Positions 24,914-35,118 are shown, counted from the stretch's first letter. The stretch is 64,000 bases of DNA from Thiorhodococcus mannitoliphagus (GCF_010915725.1 NZ_JAAIJR010000018.1:1-64000), one strand, 5' to 3'. Made by a program: numbers and translations. The notes: generated by a model not told the origin, from the letters alone.

Positions 24914-26395
24914 ATGAGCCTCCTTCAACCCGCTCAGATCGCCTTTGACGATCCTGGGCTCGCCGCTCGACGCACTGAGCTGGTCGCGGCCTTGCGCGCC
25001 TTTTTGCCCGAGGACGCTGTGCTGCAGCAGCGGGAGGAGGTCCAGCCCTATGAGTGCGACGGGCTCTCGGCCTACCGGCAGCTTCCGCTGCTTGTCGTGC
25101 TGCCGCGCACAGTCGAAGAGGTGCAGCGGATTCTTCGGCTCTGCAACGAACGAGAGGTGCCGGTGGTAGCGCGTGGTGCCGGGACGGGACTCTCGGGCGG
25201 TGCACTGCCTCTGGGCGATGGCATCGTGTTGAGCCTGGCGCGTTTCAATCAGATCCTCGACCTAGACCCGGTGGCGAGGACGGCGCGCGTGCAGCCTGGT
25301 GTGCGCAACTTGGCGATCACGGAGGCGGCAATGGTGCACGGGCTCTACTATGCGCCCGATCCTTCCAGTCAGATCGCCTGCACCATTGGGGGGAATGTGG
25401 CCGAGAACTCGGGTGGCGTGCATTGCCTCAAGTATGGCCTCACGGTTCACAACGTCCTCTCCGTGACCTTCGTCACCATGCAGGGCGAGCTGGTGCAGCT
25501 CGGCTCCAACGCGCTCGATTCCGCCGGCTACGACTTGCTCGCGCTCTACATTGGCTCCGAAGGCATGCTTGGCGTGACGGTCGAGGTCACTGTCAAGCTG
25601 TTGCCTGTGCCTGAGCGGGCCCAAGCGCTGCTCGCGGCCTATGACGACGTCGAGAAGGCAGGGCAGGCGGTGGGAGAGATCATTGCGGCCGGCATCATCC
25701 CGGCAGGACTCGAGATGATGGACGGGCCTGCCATTCAGGCGGCTGAGGACTTCGTTCATGCCGGTTATCCCACGGACGCGGCGGCAATCCTACTCTGCGA
25801 GCTGGACGGGACGAATCAAGAGGTCTCGGAGCAGATCATGCAAGTGCGCGCGCTGCTGCTCGCGAGTGGCGCGACCGAGGTTCGGACGTCTCAGAACGAT
25901 GCCGAGCGCATCCGCTTCTGGCAGGGCCGCAAGTCGGCCTTTCCAGCGGTCGGACGCATCTCTCCGGACTACTACTGCATGGACGGGACCATTCCTCGGC
26001 GCGCCCTGCCGGAGGTCCTGCGGCGCACGGCGGAGTTGTCGAAGGAGTACCACCTAGCCGTCGCCAATGTCTTTCACGCCGGTGACGGTAACATGCACCC
26101 ACTCATCCTCTTCGACGCCAACAAGCCCGGCGAGCTGGAGCGCACCGAGGAGTTGGGTGGTCGCATCTTGGAGCTGTGCGTCGAGGTCGGCGGCACCATC
26201 ACGGGTGAGCACGGCGTTGGTATCGAAAAGATCAACCAGATGTGTGTCCAGTTTTCCCCGGAGGAGCTGCGCCAGTTCCATGCCGTGAAGGAAGCGTTCG
26301 ACCCCAAGTCCCTGCTCAATCCGGGCAAGGGCGTGCCCACACCCCGACGCTGCTCCGAGTACCGTCAGCTGCCGGATCGCGCGCATCGGCATTGA
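24914..26395 (+). CDS. glcD: Glycolate oxidase subunit GlcD-like FAD-linked oxidase
   Basis: The 493-aa flavoprotein of the VAO/PCMH fold oxidises glycolate or a related 2-hydroxy acid. The FAD-binding pattern is clear: VVARGAGTGLSGGALPLGDG, PDPSSQIACTIGGNVAENSGG, and the C-terminal NVFHAGDGNMHP and GTITGEHGVGIEK motifs of the FAD-oxidase C domain. GAGG precedes the ATG. The partner genes glcE and glcF are not adjacent; ruvB follows. It is the first chromosomal gene to the right of the island, transcribed away from the tRNA. Confidence 0.9.
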   Translation: MSLLQPAQIAFDDPGLAARRTELVAALRAFLPEDAVLQQREEVQPYECDGLSAYRQLPLLVVLPRTVEEVQRILRLCNEREVPVVARGAGTGLSGGALPLGDGIVLSLARFNQILDLDPVARTARVQPGVRNLAITEAAMVHGLYYAPDPSSQIACTIGGNVAENSGGVHCLKYGLTVHNVLSVTFVTMQGELVQLGSNALDSAGYDLLALYIGSEGMLGVTVEVTVKLLPVPERAQALLAAYDDVEKAGQAVGEIIAAGIIPAGLEMMDGPAIQAAEDFVHAGYPTDAAAILLCELDGTNQEVSEQIMQVRALLLASGATEVRTSQNDAERIRFWQGRKSAFPAVGRISPDYYCMDGTIPRRALPEVLRRTAELSKEYHLAVANVFHAGDGNMHPLILFDANKPGELERTEELGGRILELCVEVGGTITGEHGVGIEKINQMCVQFSPEELRQFHAVKEAFDPKSLLNPGKGVPTPRRCSEYRQLPDRAHRH

Positions 26396-26546
26396 TCCGG
26401 TCGAGCTCTGGTACCCGGCGGCACCCACACCTGGGTTGTGCCGGATTCGCCAGTGCTAGGTTGCAACGTCAGTCTTCAAGCTGCGGTGTCGACGCGGTTG
26501 GGGTTAGGATGTGGCGCGTCACATGCCCCTTTTGAGCCAGGCCCCG

Positions 26547-27599
26547 ATGAATAGCCCCGACCGACTGATTAGCCCAGATGTTGCCTCCGACGACCAAGCC
26601 TTGGATCGCGCGATTCGCCCACGGCGACTGGAGGACTATGTGGGGCAGCCCGCGGTCCGCGAGCAGATGGAGATCTTCATCGGCGCTGCGCGGGCGCGCG
26701 GCGAGGCGCTGGATCATGTCCTGATCTTCGGCCCGCCCGGACTGGGGAAGACCACGCTCTCGCACATCATTGCCCATGAAATGCAGGTCAACCTGCGTCA
26801 GACCTCGGGTCCAGTCCTCGAGAAGCCGGGCGATCTCGCGGCACTGCTGACCAATCTGGATGCCGGCGACGTGCTCTTCGTCGACGAGATCCATCGCTTG
26901 AGCCCCGTGGTGGAGGAGGTCCTTTATCCGGCGATGGAGGACTTCCAGCTCGACATCATGATCGGTGAAGGGCCGGCCGCGCGCTCCATCAAGCTGGATA
27001 TCCCATCCTTCACGCTGGTCGGTGCGACGACTCGGGCCGGCTTGCTCACATCTCCGCTGCGCGATCGGTTCGGGATCGTGCAGCGCCTCGAGTATTACTC
27101 GGCAGAGGATCTCACGCACATCGTGCGGCGTTCGGCCCAGATCCTCGCCATCGAGACCGAGCCGAGCGGTGCCGCCGAGATTGCGCGCCGCTCACGGGGC
27201 ACGCCCCGCATCGCAAACCGGCTGTTGCGGCGGGTGCGCGACTACGCCCAGGTCAAGGCCAACGGCCGCATCACGGTGGAGGTCGCCGACAAGGCCCTGT
27301 CGATGCTGAAAGTCGATGCACGGGGCTTCGATCACATGGATCGGCGCTTGCTGGAGGCGGTGATCGAGAAGTTCGACGGCGGCCCCGTCGGGGTAGAGAG
27401 CCTGGCGGCAGCCATTGGCGAGGAGCGCGGGACCATCGAGGATGTGCTGGAGCCCTTCCTCATCCAGCAGGGCTACTTGATGCGAACACCGCGAGGTCGC
27501 ATGGCAACCCAGTCGGCCTATCAGCATTTTGGGCTCAAGCGCCCCAGCTCGACGGCGAATGGTGCGACACCCGATCTCTTCGATACGGCAGGGGAGTGA
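26547..27599 (+). CDS. ruvB: Holliday junction branch-migration helicase RuvB
   Basis: The 350-aa protein is the expected length. Walker [11 protein letters not shown], Walker B DEIHRL, sensor motif [18 protein letters not shown] and the C-terminal winged helix ([13 protein letters not shown]) are all present. It forms the hexameric motor with RuvA on Holliday junctions. I chose ATG 26547 (MNSPDRLIS) because RuvB proteins begin near DRLIS; the frame is open to 26511. ruvA and ruvC are not next to it in this window. It converges on hcp. Confidence 0.97.
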   Translation: MNSPDRLISPDVASDDQALDRAIRPRRLEDYVGQPAVREQMEIFIGAARARGEALDHVLIFGPPGLGKTTLSHIIAHEMQVNLRQTSGPVLEKPGDLAALLTNLDAGDVLFVDEIHRLSPVVEEVLYPAMEDFQLDIMIGEGPAARSIKLDIPSFTLVGATTRAGLLTSPLRDRFGIVQRLEYYSAEDLTHIVRRSAQILAIETEPSGAAEIARRSRGTPRIANRLLRRVRDYAQVKANGRITVEVADKALSMLKVDARGFDHMDRRLLEAVIEKFDGGPVGVESLAAAIGEERGTIEDVLEPFLIQQGYLMRTPRGRMATQSAYQHFGLKRPSSTANGATPDLFDTAGE

Positions 27600-27646
27600 A
27601 CTCAACGTCCTTGAAGCCGGCTGCCGCACCATTCAGCAAGTGTCCA

Positions 27647-28939
27647 TCAATTACCCATCGCAACGCGCAGATCGCCCTGCGGATCATTGCTGGTCAAGCG
27701 TAGATCGAACTTCTCTTGGAGGATCTTGAAGACGTTCGGGGTCACGAAGCCCGGCGGATTCGGGCCAAGCGTAATGCCCTTGACGCCGAGGCTCAGGAGC
27801 GTCAGCAGCACGGCGACGGCCTTCTGCTCGAACCAGCTGATCACCAAGGTCAGTGGTAGATCGTTCACACCACAGTTGAAGGCCTTGGCCAAGGCGACGG
27901 CGACTGCAATCGCGCCATAGGCGTCATTGCATTGCCCCATGTCCATGAGGCGCGGCAGTCCAAGGTGCTCGCCGTAGTCGTAATCGCGGATGCGGTACTT
28001 GCCGCATCCAAGGGTCAGGATGAAAGAGTCAGGCGGTGTGCTCTGCGCGTAGTCGCTGAAATAGTTGCGACCCTTTTCCGCGCCGTCGCAGCCGCCGATG
28101 ACGAAGAAGTGACTGATGTTGCCCGCCTTGACGGCGTCCACGATGGTCTGGGCCTGATCCAGGAGGACGCTGCGGTGGAACCCGATTGTTGACTCGCCCA
28201 CGAACTCGTCTTTGCAGGGCGCGCAGCGGCGTGCTTCTTCGATCACTGGCGTGAAGTCGTCGTCGAGCAGGCACTGGCTACCGGGAACCGCTGTCGCCCG
28301 CATCGTGAAGAGCCGGCCCTTGTAGCTCTCCGGCGGGATGAGCACGCAGTTGGTCGTGCCGACGACGGGACCAGGAAAGACGGCGAACTCCTTCTTCTGA
28401 TTCTGCCAAGCCCCGCCGTAGTGACCCGCCAGGTTGGGATGCTCGCGCAGCTTCGGATACATGTGCGCGGGGAGCATCTCGCCGTGCGTGTAGACCTTGA
28501 TGTCGGTCCCTTCCACCTGCTGGAGCAGGTTCCAAAGATCGACGAGATCATGCCCGGTGACCAAAATGCCAGGCCCGGCCTGGGTACCCTCCATGACCTT
28601 GGTGGGGGAGGGCTTGCCGAAGGTCTCGACATGGCCCTCGTCGAGCAGTTCCATCACGCGCAGATTCGCCTGCCCGCATTTGAGGCAATAGTCCAAGAGG
28701 CTCTCGGTGTCGAAGTTCACGTTCGTCATGGTGGCGAAGAGCGCCTCTTCGATGAAGGCAGAGACGTCTTCATCATGCTTGCCCATACGCCGCGCATGGT
28801 GGGCGTAGGCCGCCATGCCCTTGAGCCCATAGAGCAGAATCTCTTGGAGTGACTGGACATCGGCATCCTTCCCGCAAACGCCGGGAGAGTTGACGCAGGC
28901 AGTTTGATGGAAGGTTTGCTCACACTGATTGCAGAACAT
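27647..28939 (-). CDS. hcp: Hydroxylamine reductase / hybrid cluster protein (short form)
   Basis: The 430-aa protein reduces hydroxylamine or NO in nitrosative stress. N-terminal cysteines C3, C6, C15 and C22 (FCNQCEQTFHQTAC...) bind the cubane cluster. Hybrid-cluster ligands are seen in PGSQCLLDDD, GCDGAEKGRNYF and LTLGCGKYR. It is ~120 residues shorter than the ~550-aa enterobacterial protein, which fits the class III type with an internal deletion. The stop codon region shares 15 bp (AATTGATGGACACTT) with the end of the ~100-bp MITE seen elsewhere in the window. No hcr reductase gene is adjacent. Confidence 0.93.
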   Translation of the reverse strand: MFCNQCEQTFHQTACVNSPGVCGKDADVQSLQEILLYGLKGMAAYAHHARRMGKHDEDVSAFIEEALFATMTNVNFDTESLLDYCLKCGQANLRVMELLDEGHVETFGKPSPTKVMEGTQAGPGILVTGHDLVDLWNLLQQVEGTDIKVYTHGEMLPAHMYPKLREHPNLAGHYGGAWQNQKKEFAVFPGPVVGTTNCVLIPPESYKGRLFTMRATAVPGSQCLLDDDFTPVIEEARRCAPCKDEFVGESTIGFHRSVLLDQAQTIVDAVKAGNISHFFVIGGCDGAEKGRNYFSDYAQSTPPDSFILTLGCGKYRIRDYDYGEHLGLPRLMDMGQCNDAYGAIAVAVALAKAFNCGVNDLPLTLVISWFEQKAVAVLLTLLSLGVKGITLGPNPPGFVTPNVFKILQEKFDLRLTSNDPQGDLRVAMGN

Positions 28940-29932
28940 GGCGACCTCAGGGTTCGAATGGTTGGACTGTGAGGCAGGATCTCGCAGGAAGCCGCTCAGC
29001 CGTCCCTGCAGATCTCTGCGCTGGCGACAGTTTCGCGACGCGGCTTCAGCGCGGCCTTGACTGAGGTCAAGACCGAAAAAGCAGCGTCCGGAGCGCTCAC
29101 CAGACGCCTTTCCCGTGACTCTCGCAGAGAGTTACCAGGTTGGTGGACGGGCTTTTGATTTAAAATCAAATGATTGTGATCTAAAAGTCATAAAACACAC
29201 GAGGAAGAGTAGAGGCTTGTTCCCTCTTGGGCGCCTCACCCTGAAGCTGAGCGCCTAGCGTCTTGACCCGGCGTCGAGACCCTTTGTGCGCTTCGCGCGC
29301 CTTGCGCTTAAGCTGGTCCTTTTAGGTTAGAATCTTGTTCCAAGATCCAGTTTAAGCGACCTTTTTTCGTACCGAATACGCAACAAATCAAGCGATCCCT
29401 CGCGCGATACGAAGCCGCTCTCGAGGCAGTCAAATGCCCTTGCGTACGGCTTAGGGTGATGCCTGGACGGCCGCGAATCGACCGCTGGCTAGGCATTGGT
29501 CGTCAGTTGGATCGGTAGGGCGGACGCGCGAGCGCGAAGTCCCCCGAATCCCGCGCCGGCGTTGGTGGACTGCGCTGCGCTTGTCCACCCTAGAGAAGAC
29601 GACTGGCCGAAAGGATGATCGACGCCGCTGGCCACAACCCTTGCGATCCGAAAAGAAGCCAAGATTTTGAAATCAGATTCGGAAACTGGAGCCGAGAGCG
29701 CGATAAATAAATATATAAAACATAATCTTAATATTTAAACCTGATTTATTTTCTAGAAGCCGGTCCGCGTTGGGATGAATCGACTCCTTGGTGACGGTGG
29801 CCAACTCCACAAGAGATTGAGATTTCCTGCGTTTCCTTTGTGGCTCAGCTGCGGCTTCCAGTTTGAACGGAGGCGATGCCTGGAGCCTTAAGCCCTTTTC
29901 CTCTTCCCTGTAGACAAGGAGCGCGCTCGCGC
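28940..29932. other. Long intergenic region between hcp and the antiporter gene
   Basis: About 1 kb with no convincing gene. It holds an AT-rich inverted repeat TTGATTTTAAATCAA (minus strand; 29156-29170), which resembles an FNR/DNR box but with a 5-bp instead of 4-bp spacer, ~220 bp before hcp. A REP-like element lies at 29515-29594. An A+T-rich tract near 29700-29755 may contain the antiporter promoter. Confidence 0.5.
29515..29594. repeat. REP-like palindromic repeat, copy 1
   Basis: The stretch starts with GGTAGGGCGGAC and ends with TTGTCCACCCTAG. It is the inverted counterpart of 50313-50376 and related to 41733-41788. Each copy can fold through GGTGGAC/GTCCACC-type arms, a common extragenic repeat style in proteobacteria. 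Confidence 0.65.
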
Positions 29933-31672
29933 ATGGAGCTAACCAACCAGATCATCCTCATCGGCGCCGCCGTGCTCTTCGTCAGCGTCCTCGCGAGTGT
30001 GGTGACGAGTCGACTCGGCGCACCCTTGCTGCTGGTCTTCCTGGTCATCGGCATGCTGCTCGGGGTCGACGGCCCCGGCGGAATCGCATTCCACGATGTC
30101 CAGCTCGCCCATCTGCTCGGCAGCTTGGCGCTTGCGCTCATCCTGTTCGATGGTGGCCTGGTGACACCCTACAAGGACTTCAGGGTAGGGCTTCGACCGG
30201 CACTCGGCCTGGCAACCATTGGCGTCGGCATCACAGCGGGCATTACCGGCCTCTTCGCGGCCTGGTGGCTTGGGTTCGGTTGGCTGGAAGGGCTGCTGCT
30301 CGGCGCCATCGTCGGATCGACGGACGCTGCTGCCGTCTTTTCGCTGCTGCGCTCGCAGGGGCTTGAACTCAAGCAGCGTGTCGGTGCGACACTGGAAATC
30401 GAGTCCGGTAGCAACGACCCCATGGCCGTCTTTCTGACCATTGTCCTCATCGAGCTGCTGCTCACCAGTGACGGCAATGCGGGGCTCGTCATCCTGCAGG
30501 CCTTCCTGCGTCAGATGGGTCTGGGTGCGCTCATTGGCATCGCCGGCGGCTTTGGTTTGGTCTGGCTGATAAACCGGCTCGAGATGTCGCCCGGCCTCTA
30601 TCCGCTCGCCGCGATGGCAGGTGGACTCAGCCTCTTCGGCATCACAGCGGTGTTGGACGGCAGTGGCTTCTTGGCCATCTATCTGGCCGGCCTCGTCATC
30701 GGCAATCGGCCGCTGCAGCAGCGGGTCGAGATCAAGCGTTTTCATGACGGGATCGCCCGTCTGGCTCAGATCGGCATGTTCCTCATGCTCGGGCTACTGG
30801 TCGCACCCTCCGAGCTTCTGCCGGTGGCCGGCGATGCGCTCTTGATCGCGGCCGTCCTCATCCTGGTCGCGCGCCCGGCCGCGGTCTGGCTTTGCCTGCT
30901 GCCCTTCCGTTTCCCGTGGCGCGAGCAGCTCTTCGTCGGCTGGGTTGGCCTGCGCGGAGCGGTGCCCATCATCCTCGCGCTCTTTCCGCTGCTCGCCGGC
31001 TTCGACGCGGCGCAGACCTACTTCAACATTATCTTCTTCGTCGTCTTGATCTCTCTCTTGATCCAAGGCTGGACCCTGACCTGGCTTGCCCGCGTGCTGC
31101 AGTTGGAGGTTCCACCGACCACGCACCTGGTACAGCGGGTCGAGCTGGACATCCCCGGGCAGCGTGAACTCGAGCTGGTTGGCTATCGACTCGCCGAGAA
31201 TGCGCCCATCATTACCGAGCGGCACACTGAGCCTCATCTGCCCAGTGACGCGCGGCTGGTGGCCCTGGTGCGTGACAAGCATCTCATGGAGAGTCTCAGC
31301 CCCCTCGATCCGAGGCCGGGCGACTACCTCTATCTGATCGCCGATCCTAAGCACCTCCCTGAACTGGACAGGCTTTTCGTGCCTGAGCCCGTTTCGGAGC
31401 ACCTGTCGGAGCTTGCCTTCTTCGGTGAGTTTGTCCTCAACGGCGACGCCAAGCTTGGCGGCCTGTGCGCCGTCTATGGCATCGAGCTGCCGGAGCTAGA
31501 GCCGGAGCTAACGCTCGACGCGCTGATCCGACGGGGCCTCTATGCCCACCCGGTTGTCGGCGACCGCGTCCAGCTTGGGAGCATTGAGCTAGTCGTCAGA
31601 GATGTCCAAGACGACATCGTGACTCAGGTGGGCCTCAAACTACCGCACACGACCGAGCCGACGTCCAGCTGA
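29933..31672 (+). CDS. K+(Na+)/H+ antiporter of the NhaP2/YcgO (CvrA) family
   Basis: The 579-aa inner-membrane CPA1 antiporter has about 12-13 hydrophobic segments in residues 1-390. Family motifs include GSTDAAAVFSLLRSQG and EIESGSNDPMAVFL, with the ion-binding ND pair. A TrkA-C/RCK_C domain (LVALVRDKHLMESLSPLDPRP) and a CorC/HlyC-type C-terminal domain (FGEFVLNGDAKLGGLCAVYG) follow, as in E. coli YcgO (578 aa). AAGGAG lies 11 nt before ATG 29933. It is monocistronic by spacing. Expected role: cation extrusion and cell-volume or pH control. Confidence 0.9.
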   Translation: MELTNQIILIGAAVLFVSVLASVVTSRLGAPLLLVFLVIGMLLGVDGPGGIAFHDVQLAHLLGSLALALILFDGGLVTPYKDFRVGLRPALGLATIGVGITAGITGLFAAWWLGFGWLEGLLLGAIVGSTDAAAVFSLLRSQGLELKQRVGATLEIESGSNDPMAVFLTIVLIELLLTSDGNAGLVILQAFLRQMGLGALIGIAGGFGLVWLINRLEMSPGLYPLAAMAGGLSLFGITAVLDGSGFLAIYLAGLVIGNRPLQQRVEIKRFHDGIARLAQIGMFLMLGLLVAPSELLPVAGDALLIAAVLILVARPAAVWLCLLPFRFPWREQLFVGWVGLRGAVPIILALFPLLAGFDAAQTYFNIIFFVVLISLLIQGWTLTWLARVLQLEVPPTTHLVQRVELDIPGQRELELVGYRLAENAPIITERHTEPHLPSDARLVALVRDKHLMESLSPLDPRPGDYLYLIADPKHLPELDRLFVPEPVSEHLSELAFFGEFVLNGDAKLGGLCAVYGIELPELEPELTLDALIRRGLYAHPVVGDRVQLGSIELVVRDVQDDIVTQVGLKLPHTTEPTSS

Positions 31673-31685
31673 CATCATTCCCTAA

Positions 31686-31909
31686 GAGGCTGTCTGGAAA
31701 TCATGGTAGAGGCCCCTAGGATCCTTGAGGGCGCAAAATGCTCGCAGATGACTCAAATTTCGATGAAGCGTCCGACCATCCAAGGCCGTCGGGATCGGGA
31801 TCGGGATCGGGATCGAACCGACGATAGCGATTCCGATCCCGATAGCGATCCCGATGGCATGACTCGTCGGTCTGAGGCGAAGCCTCCCTAGGAGTTTCCA
31901 GACAGCTTC
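31686..31909. mobile_element. MITE family A, copy 1 (224 bp, TAA target duplication)
   Basis: It begins GAGGCTGTCTGGAAA and ends TTTCCAGACAGCTTC, near-perfect terminal inverted repeats, flanked by TAA on both sides (31683-31685, 31910-31912). The interior carries four tandem GGGATC hexamers and a GAGGCGAAGCCTC hairpin. It has no coding capacity; a DRDRDR-type frame through the hexamers is an artefact. The 3-bp TNA duplication fits mobilisation by an IS5/IS1031-type transposase (inference). Confidence 0.85.
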
Positions 31910-31912
31910 TAA

Positions 31913-32012
31913 GAAAGTGTCCATCAATTGTTTCCCGATGCGATCCGATGCCACCCGAAATCCCCCCTGGCCCCCCTTTGCGAAAGGGGGGAAGTTGTTG
32001 ATGGACGCTTTC
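31913..32012. mobile_element. MITE family B, copy 1 (100 bp, TAA target duplication)
   Basis: Ends GAAAGTGTCCATCAA and TTGATGGACGCTTTC are inverted repeats. The middle holds a CCCCCCTTTGCGAAAGGGGGG hairpin-like core. TAA lies on both sides (31910-31912, 32013-32015). The left TAA is shared with the right end of the adjacent family A element. Confidence 0.83.
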
Positions 32013-32015
32013 TAA

Positions 32016-32538
32016 GTCTCGAACGAGTTCTGCGTTCAGCGACGCGGCGGATGGTGGCTTTGGCATTCAAGCGTTTTCTCACAACCGACTGGTCCAGTCT
32101 TGAGACGGCGGCCCGAGAATAGGATCAAGATCATCACCTAAGCATCTGTTCCGAGAATGAGGTCGAGATCAAGCTGTCAATGATTGATTCATCCTATGAC
32201 GATCTCGATCGAGATCTGTGTCGCCGCTAATTGTTGCGCAAGTGAAACAGTCCGCCGAACACGGCGCGAGGTCAAGATTATAGGTCATTGTTTTTAATAG
32301 AAACATTTTCGTGACAAATCAGAACATCAGGGAAATTCTGAGGTATATAAGGGACATCCAGTATCGACAGATGGCCTTGTTCGGGTCATCCTTAAGCCAT
32401 GAGATGTTTCGCGAATCGGTTCAGGATCTGATTTAAGCGAAGGTTATTGCCGAGTTGCCCTATAGCCAGCCAGGTCAGCAATCGGGATAACCAACCAGTA
32501 CCTCATTGAAATTAAGTCACTATTAAAGAGTTAAGCCC
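32016..32538. other. Intergenic region, AT-rich
   Basis: No gene seen. AT-rich sequence around 32285-32360 with TATATAA near 32344 could be a promoter for the next gene, which would then have a leader of about 190 nt. Confidence 0.4.
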
Positions 32539-33039
32539 ATGTCAGATGCTCCTTTCGATTTGGTCGATACCAAAGAAAGCTTTACGGATACAGACTGGTT
32601 CGAGACTTGCCGTAAGACTCAAACGCCTTATGTGGTCGTGCGCAGCGGTGAAGCCCGGGCCGACGTGCTTTGGGACTTCGTGACCCTGCCGCCGTCCTGC
32701 GACACCGCGCTCCGCGCCGACTTCGCCGCGCTGGAGCGAAACGCGCGCGCCATCTTCGAGCGCTTCGCCGTCGATGATTCCTATCTGCGGGTGAAGCCGA
32801 CGATGATCTGCTTCGACCACCTGCCGGTCGATGACGCCAAGCGCGCCGCGCAGGAGCTTTACGGCCTCATCGCCTCCTACCTCCCGAGCCGCCAGCGCAT
32901 CAGCCGCCGCCCGGGACCTGTCACCAAGTTCAAGGGGCAGAAAGTCCACGACATCAATCTCGGCAAACAGGCGCAAACTGCCATGGCGAAGCGCAGGCTT
33001 TGGGTCGAGAACAACGGCCTATCCGCCAGCGTTGCCTGA
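32539..33039 (+). CDS. Conserved-looking hypothetical protein (166 aa)
   Basis: A soluble protein with no family I recognise. It has an acidic N-terminus (MSDAPFDLVDTKESF), a central segment LRVKPTMICFDHLPVDDAKR and a basic C-terminus ending KRRLWVENNGLSASVA. GC-rich third positions support real coding. It stands alone between the MITE pair and nrdB on the same strand. Confidence 0.65.
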   Translation: MSDAPFDLVDTKESFTDTDWFETCRKTQTPYVVVRSGEARADVLWDFVTLPPSCDTALRADFAALERNARAIFERFAVDDSYLRVKPTMICFDHLPVDDAKRAAQELYGLIASYLPSRQRISRRPGPVTKFKGQKVHDINLGKQAQTAMAKRRLWVENNGLSASVA

Positions 33040-33228
33040 TCTTCTCCCGCCTCCTGACCGGTGCCGCCTTATAGGTGGCATCGGCTAGTCGGCTCCCTGG
33101 CGCCTGCGTCCGGCGGCCGAGCATCCTTGCTCTAGCCCAGTCCTCCACTGCTGCCTTTTCAGTGCTCGAGGCGCACCTCCGAGTAGGCTCGAACAGCAAG
33201 CTTCGCCTGGTAGAAAGCCCGCATGAAT

Positions 33229-33276
33229 GCACCATATGAAGGGCGTTTTGTTGCGCGCAAACACAAGATCTTGTGG
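33229..33276 (+). promoter_or_regulatory. Pair of NrdR boxes upstream of nrdB
   Basis: ACACAAGATCTTGTGG (33261-33276) is a near-palindrome close to the 16-bp NrdR box consensus. GCACCATATGAAGGGC (33229-33244) is a weaker match exactly 32 bp upstream. Paired NrdR boxes spaced about three helical turns are the known arrangement before ribonucleotide reductase genes. Their position also argues against the longer nrdB start at 33227. Confidence 0.65.
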
Positions 33277-33370
33277 TTCTGGGTCTTGGACTGGGCTTCA
33301 TGATGCCCTACACTCTGACCCGTCGGCGCACTACCGATCAGCGCAGCAACCCCAACTCGAGGACATCAGC

Positions 33371-34795
33371 ATGTTGAACTGGGACGACCCTCTCGCGGCC
33401 GCGGGCCGAAGCTCAAAGGGCCAGACAGCGAGCGAGCGAGTGCCGGATCATCTTTCCGGGCAGCCGGAACTCGAGTTCGGGGAAAGGGCTGCGTTATCGC
33501 CTAACCGGCTGCAGCCACACCTGACCCAGGAGCACGTCCGTCCCGGACAAGGCATTGTCGGCAACGCCTCTCTGATGGCAACCGCAGGGGCTGCGCCCGT
33601 GGTCGATCCAGACCCATTCGCTGCTTCGGATACGGCGCAGGACTCCCTGGCGTTTGAGGACACCTGCATGCCTGCGCCGTCTCCAAGGCCGAACGCGTCG
33701 GTTGCGCCTGGCGCTCAGGCGCCCATCGATGCCGTCGCGGGCGGAGCAACCGGCCTGGAAAGTCTCGAAATGGGTGCAGGTCGGGTGCGAGTCGATGACA
33801 AGAAGATCATCAACTGCCACGCCGACCTCAATCAGCTCGTCCCCTTCAAGTACGACTGGGCTTGGCAGAAATACCTCGACGCCTGCGCCAACCACTGGAT
33901 GCCGCAAGAGATCAATATGAACGCGGACATCGCGCTCTGGAAGGATCCGAATGGTCTCACTGAGGACGAGCGCACCATCATCAAGCGCAATCTCGGCTTC
34001 TTTTCGACGGCGGACTCACTGGTTGCCAACAATCTCGTCCTCGCCGTTTATCGTCATATCACCAACCCAGAGTGCCGTCAGTATTTGCTGCGTCAGGCCT
34101 TCGAGGAGGCGCTCCACACCCACGCTTATCAGTATGTGGTCGAGAGTCTGGGGTTGGACGAGGGTGAGATCTTCAACATGTACCGCGAGGTGCCGTCCGT
34201 CGCGCGCAAGGCCGAGTGGGCATTGCCCTACACCCAGTTCCTGGCCGACCCGCATTTTGCCACGGGCACGCCGGAGAACGACCAGAAGCTTCTGCGCGAG
34301 CTGGTCGCCTTCTATGTCATCTTCGAGGGGATCTTCTTCTACGTCGGTTTCGTCCAAGTGCTGAGCATGGGCCGGCGCAACAAGATGACAGGCACCGCTG
34401 AGCAGTTCCAGTACATCCTGCGCGATGAATCCATGCACATGAATTTCGGCATCGATGTCATCAATCAGATCAAGGTCGAGAATCCACATCTGTGGACCTC
34501 CGCCTTCAAGCAGGAACTGGTCGATATGATTCGCGACGCCGTCGCCATGGAGTCCCAATATGCACACGACACCATGCCACGCGGCGTGCTGGGACTGAAT
34601 GCGCCAATGTTCGAGGAGTATCTGCAATTCATCGCCAACCGGCGCTGCGCCCAGATCGGCTTGCCGGAGCAGTACCCTGGCGTTGGCAATCCCTTCCCCT
34701 GGATGTCAGAGGTGCTGGATCTGAAGAAGGAGAAGAACTTCTTCGAAACGCGAGTCACCGAATATCAGACTGGCGGGGCACTCAAGTGGGATTGA
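33371..34795 (+). CDS. nrdB: Ribonucleotide reductase class I beta subunit
   Basis: The protein is 474 aa from ATG 33371 (MLNWDDPL). Residues ~10-135 are a low-complexity Pro/Ala/Ser-rich stretch that lengthens it relative to the usual ~345-375 aa. The R2 core begins at [17 protein letters not shown]. It is strikingly similar to the chlamydial (class Ic) R2 in layout, for example [20 protein letters not shown] and GGALKWD at the end. The first metal ligand is Asp (FSTADSLV), not Glu, and the radical position is Tyr ([12 protein letters not shown]), not Phe. It should therefore use a tyrosyl radical. nrdA is not adjacent. NrdR boxes lie ~95-140 bp upstream. Confidence 0.93.
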   Translation: MLNWDDPLAAAGRSSKGQTASERVPDHLSGQPELEFGERAALSPNRLQPHLTQEHVRPGQGIVGNASLMATAGAAPVVDPDPFAASDTAQDSLAFEDTCMPAPSPRPNASVAPGAQAPIDAVAGGATGLESLEMGAGRVRVDDKKIINCHADLNQLVPFKYDWAWQKYLDACANHWMPQEINMNADIALWKDPNGLTEDERTIIKRNLGFFSTADSLVANNLVLAVYRHITNPECRQYLLRQAFEEALHTHAYQYVVESLGLDEGEIFNMYREVPSVARKAEWALPYTQFLADPHFATGTPENDQKLLRELVAFYVIFEGIFFYVGFVQVLSMGRRNKMTGTAEQFQYILRDESMHMNFGIDVINQIKVENPHLWTSAFKQELVDMIRDAVAMESQYAHDTMPRGVLGLNAPMFEEYLQFIANRRCAQIGLPEQYPGVGNPFPWMSEVLDLKKEKNFFETRVTEYQTGGALKWD

Positions 34796-35118
34796 GCGGG
34801 CGATTCCTGCAAGGAGGCCCTCGACCGGACACGCCCTTTTTCAAGGCGGCCGCTTAAAGGCCGTTTGGCTTTGGGTCGTTGCGCTGTTTGGCGTCGATTA
34901 TGGTTCCAGCCGGTCGCCTTCGCTCTCCCCACCTAGCCGGCTTTTGTTTAACCGTTACCGTTGAACAGCGGCGCAGCCGCTTGACTTCGTGGGAGCGTCG
35001 CCCCGCCGCGGCGGCCTTGCAAGGCCGCTACGACGGCTGTTCCATACTCCGGGGTGTCACAATCACGGCATGAGCCTTAGCTCCGCAGGACTTCTCTGGC
35101 CCCATGCGTCACCCGAGA
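34796..35118. other. Intergenic region between nrdB and usp (convergent)
   Basis: No gene seen. It contains the 18-bp palindrome GCGGCCTTGCAAGGCCGC near 35012, a possible bidirectional terminator for the convergent genes. Confidence 0.4.

Noticed and set aside
29156..29170. FNR/DNR-like box TTGATTTTAAATCAA upstream of hcp
   Set aside because: The spacer is 5 bp, not 4, and it lies ~220 bp from the start. Recorded only as an inverted repeat within the intergenic entry, not as a regulatory site.
29308..29496. 62-aa minus-strand frame between hcp and the antiporter gene
   Set aside because: No ribosome site, no family resemblance, and composition like the surrounding non-coding DNA.
31790..31850. 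Short regular repeats that could suggest a CRISPR array
   Set aside because: The units are 6 bp with no spacers, and no cas genes are in the window.
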